Source of the DNA: Lysobacter sp.
Lineage (GTDB): Bacteria; Pseudomonadota; Gammaproteobacteria; Xanthomonadales; Xanthomonadaceae
NCBI GenBank assembly: GCA_013141175.1
Contig: JABFRN010000001.1
Coordinates: 3,740,001-3,804,000, forward strand
DNA length: 64,000 nucleotides
Direction of reading: 5' to 3'
Shown here: one piece after another, positions 63,093 to 64,000 of the stretch
How positions within the stretch are numbered: the first letter of the stretch is position 1
Layout of the letters: each line of letters begins with the position of its first letter
Notes under the pieces: generated by a model
Databases searched by the model: none
What the model was told of the DNA's origin: nothing
Seen by the model: only the letters and a program-made list of their open reading frames with translations
Made by a program: the position numbers and the translations under genes

Positions 63093-63491
63093 ATGGTCAC
63101 GCAGTGGTGGCAGCAACTGCTGCTGGTCGCGATGGGCGGCGCGCTCGGTGCGGTCGGGCGTTTCTGGCTGGGCGGCGTGTTGTTGCGACAGATGGGCAGC
63201 GGCTTTCCGTGGGGCACGCTCACGGTCAATCTCGTCGGTTCGTTCGCGGCCGGCTTCATCGCGATCTGGCTCGAAGGCCGCGGACCGGCAGCGCTGTACT
63301 GGCGTGCGTTCCTGATCGTCGGCGTGCTCGGCGCGTTGACCACGTATTCGGCGCTGATGCTGGAATGCCTGCTGTACGCCAAGTCGCAGCGCAGCGGGCT
63401 GATGTTCGGCTACCTCGCGATCACGCTCGTGGCTGGACTTGCGTTGGTCTGGCTGGGTGCCCGGGTGGCTTCGGGGTTGAAAATTTCCTGA
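63093..63491 (+). CDS. crcB: Fluoride channel CrcB/Fluc
   Basis: 132 residues with four membrane segments. Exports fluoride as an antiparallel dimer. Family signatures: GGALGAVGRFWLGG, WGTLTVNLVGSFAAGF and GVLGALTTYSALMLE, where the conserved Asn and Thr-Tyr-Ser line the pore. Starts 50 bases after rarA on the same strand. No fluoride riboswitch is seen in that gap. Confidence 0.93.
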   Translation: MVTQWWQQLLLVAMGGALGAVGRFWLGGVLLRQMGSGFPWGTLTVNLVGSFAAGFIAIWLEGRGPAALYWRAFLIVGVLGALTTYSALMLECLLYAKSQRSGLMFGYLAITLVAGLALVWLGARVASGLKIS

Positions 63492-63619
63492 CGCCTGCCT
63501 GATGGGCGTATGCGGAGTTTTCCGACAGCGCTTGTCGGAAATGACCGGCAGACCGTCCGCGGCATGGTCCTTACTGTGGAGTCCTCGCCACGACACGGCT
63601 TTCGCCGAGGACATCGCCC

Positions 63620-64000
63620 ATGCCACTTCGTCTTTTTCTTCGACTGCCGACGCTCGCGTTGATCGCAGCCTGTCTACTGCCCGCAGCACAGGCCAGCGCG
63701 CAGGAGATCCATGCCTGCATCGATGCCAAGGGCAGGAAGAGTTATCAGAACATGCCCTGCGCCCCCGAGCAGCGCACTGCGTCGATACGCCATTACGAGG
63801 CCAAGTCGGAAGATCCGGCGATCGCGTCGCGCACTGCCGCGATCCAGAAGGAAATGGATCGTCGCAATCATTCCAGCGGCAAGGCGACGATCGTTCGTAC
63901 CGGCGGCACGCGTCGAGCCACAGGCCCGACGCCGTGCCAGGCCGCCAAGGCGAAGCGCAAGGCAATGCTCGATCGCGTCGGTTTGAAGCGCAATTTCGAA
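63620..64000 (+). CDS. Exported DUF4124 domain protein (3' end missing)
   Basis: The first 127 codons are in the window and the gene runs off the right edge. A signal peptide (MPLRLFLRLPTLALIAACLL) ends near ASAQ; the next part, EIHACIDAKGRKSYQNMPC, is the N-terminal DUF4124 pattern. The rest is basic and Lys/Arg-rich. GAGG lies nine bases before the ATG. Function unknown. Confidence 0.85.
   Translation, partial: MPLRLFLRLPTLALIAACLLPAAQASAQEIHACIDAKGRKSYQNMPCAPEQRTASIRHYEAKSEDPAIASRTAAIQKEMDRRNHSSGKATIVRTGGTRRATGPTPCQAAKAKRKAMLDRVGLKRNFE

Overview
The window looks like a GC-rich chromosomal segment from the Lysobacteraceae (Xanthomonadaceae), in the Lysobacter/Luteimonas/Xanthomonas neighbourhood. 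Four things point there: a complete DSF quorum-sensing block (rpfB, rpfF, rpfC, rpfG) between prfB-lysS and two aconitase genes (acnA, called rpfA in Xanthomonas); a fused aspartokinase/diaminopimelate decarboxylase; the MurD2/MurL route to D-glutamate in peptidoglycan; and several families of small palindromic REP-like repeats, three of them carrying a GTAG head. This placement is inferred from gene content and order, with no database search. I see no phage, insertion sequence, transposase or CRISPR array.

Layout. 1-1965: 5' part of a gene joining a catalase-like domain to a LodA/GoxA-type quinone-cofactor oxidase. 2.1-8.5 kb: tadA, a DUF2721 membrane protein, orn, a YciI-like secreted protein, and ppsA divergent from its regulator ppsR. 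8.9-13.3 kb: tRNA-Ser(GGA), dnaX-ybaB-recR, a HIT protein and a microbial PARG. 13.3-15.1 kb: two tandem PhzF paralogs. 15.2-20.7 kb: lysC-lysA fusion, murL and murD2 as one overlapping operon; murL carries a REP-like hairpin inside its reading frame. 20.8-28 kb: dienelactone hydrolase, an HhH protein, ispB, ssb, a 1010-residue VIT/VWA/TPR/DUF2135 secreted protein, and an acyltransferase. 28.1-38.1 kb: LytTR regulator, prfB (with its programmed frameshift), lysS and the rpf genes. 38.3-44.5 kb: acnA and acnB flanking an AbrB/PIN toxin-antitoxin pair with a clear operator. 44.6-48.1 kb: hflD, mnmA, a Nudix hydrolase and two small secreted proteins. 48.2-55.6 kb: the N-degron block clpS-clpA-infA-aat, followed by two further acyltransferases, trxB and rluF. 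55.8-64 kb: ftsK, lolA, several small secreted proteins, rarA, crcB, and a truncated DUF4124 protein at the right edge.

How the genes work together. RpfF makes the DSF signal, RpfC senses it and RpfG turns the signal into cyclic-di-GMP breakdown; RpfB handles fatty acids linked to the signal. The fused LysC-LysA makes lysine, whose precursor diaminopimelate goes to cell wall; MurD2 and MurL, encoded directly downstream, build the D-Glu residue that precedes diaminopimelate in the stem peptide. Aat tags proteins with Leu/Phe, ClpS delivers them and ClpA (with ClpP, not here) unfolds them. Most of the window is ordinary housekeeping DNA. The points that most deserve a second look are the oxidase-catalase fusion, the REP element inside murL, three apparently leaderless promoters, and the chain of three overlapping acyltransferase genes that includes aat.
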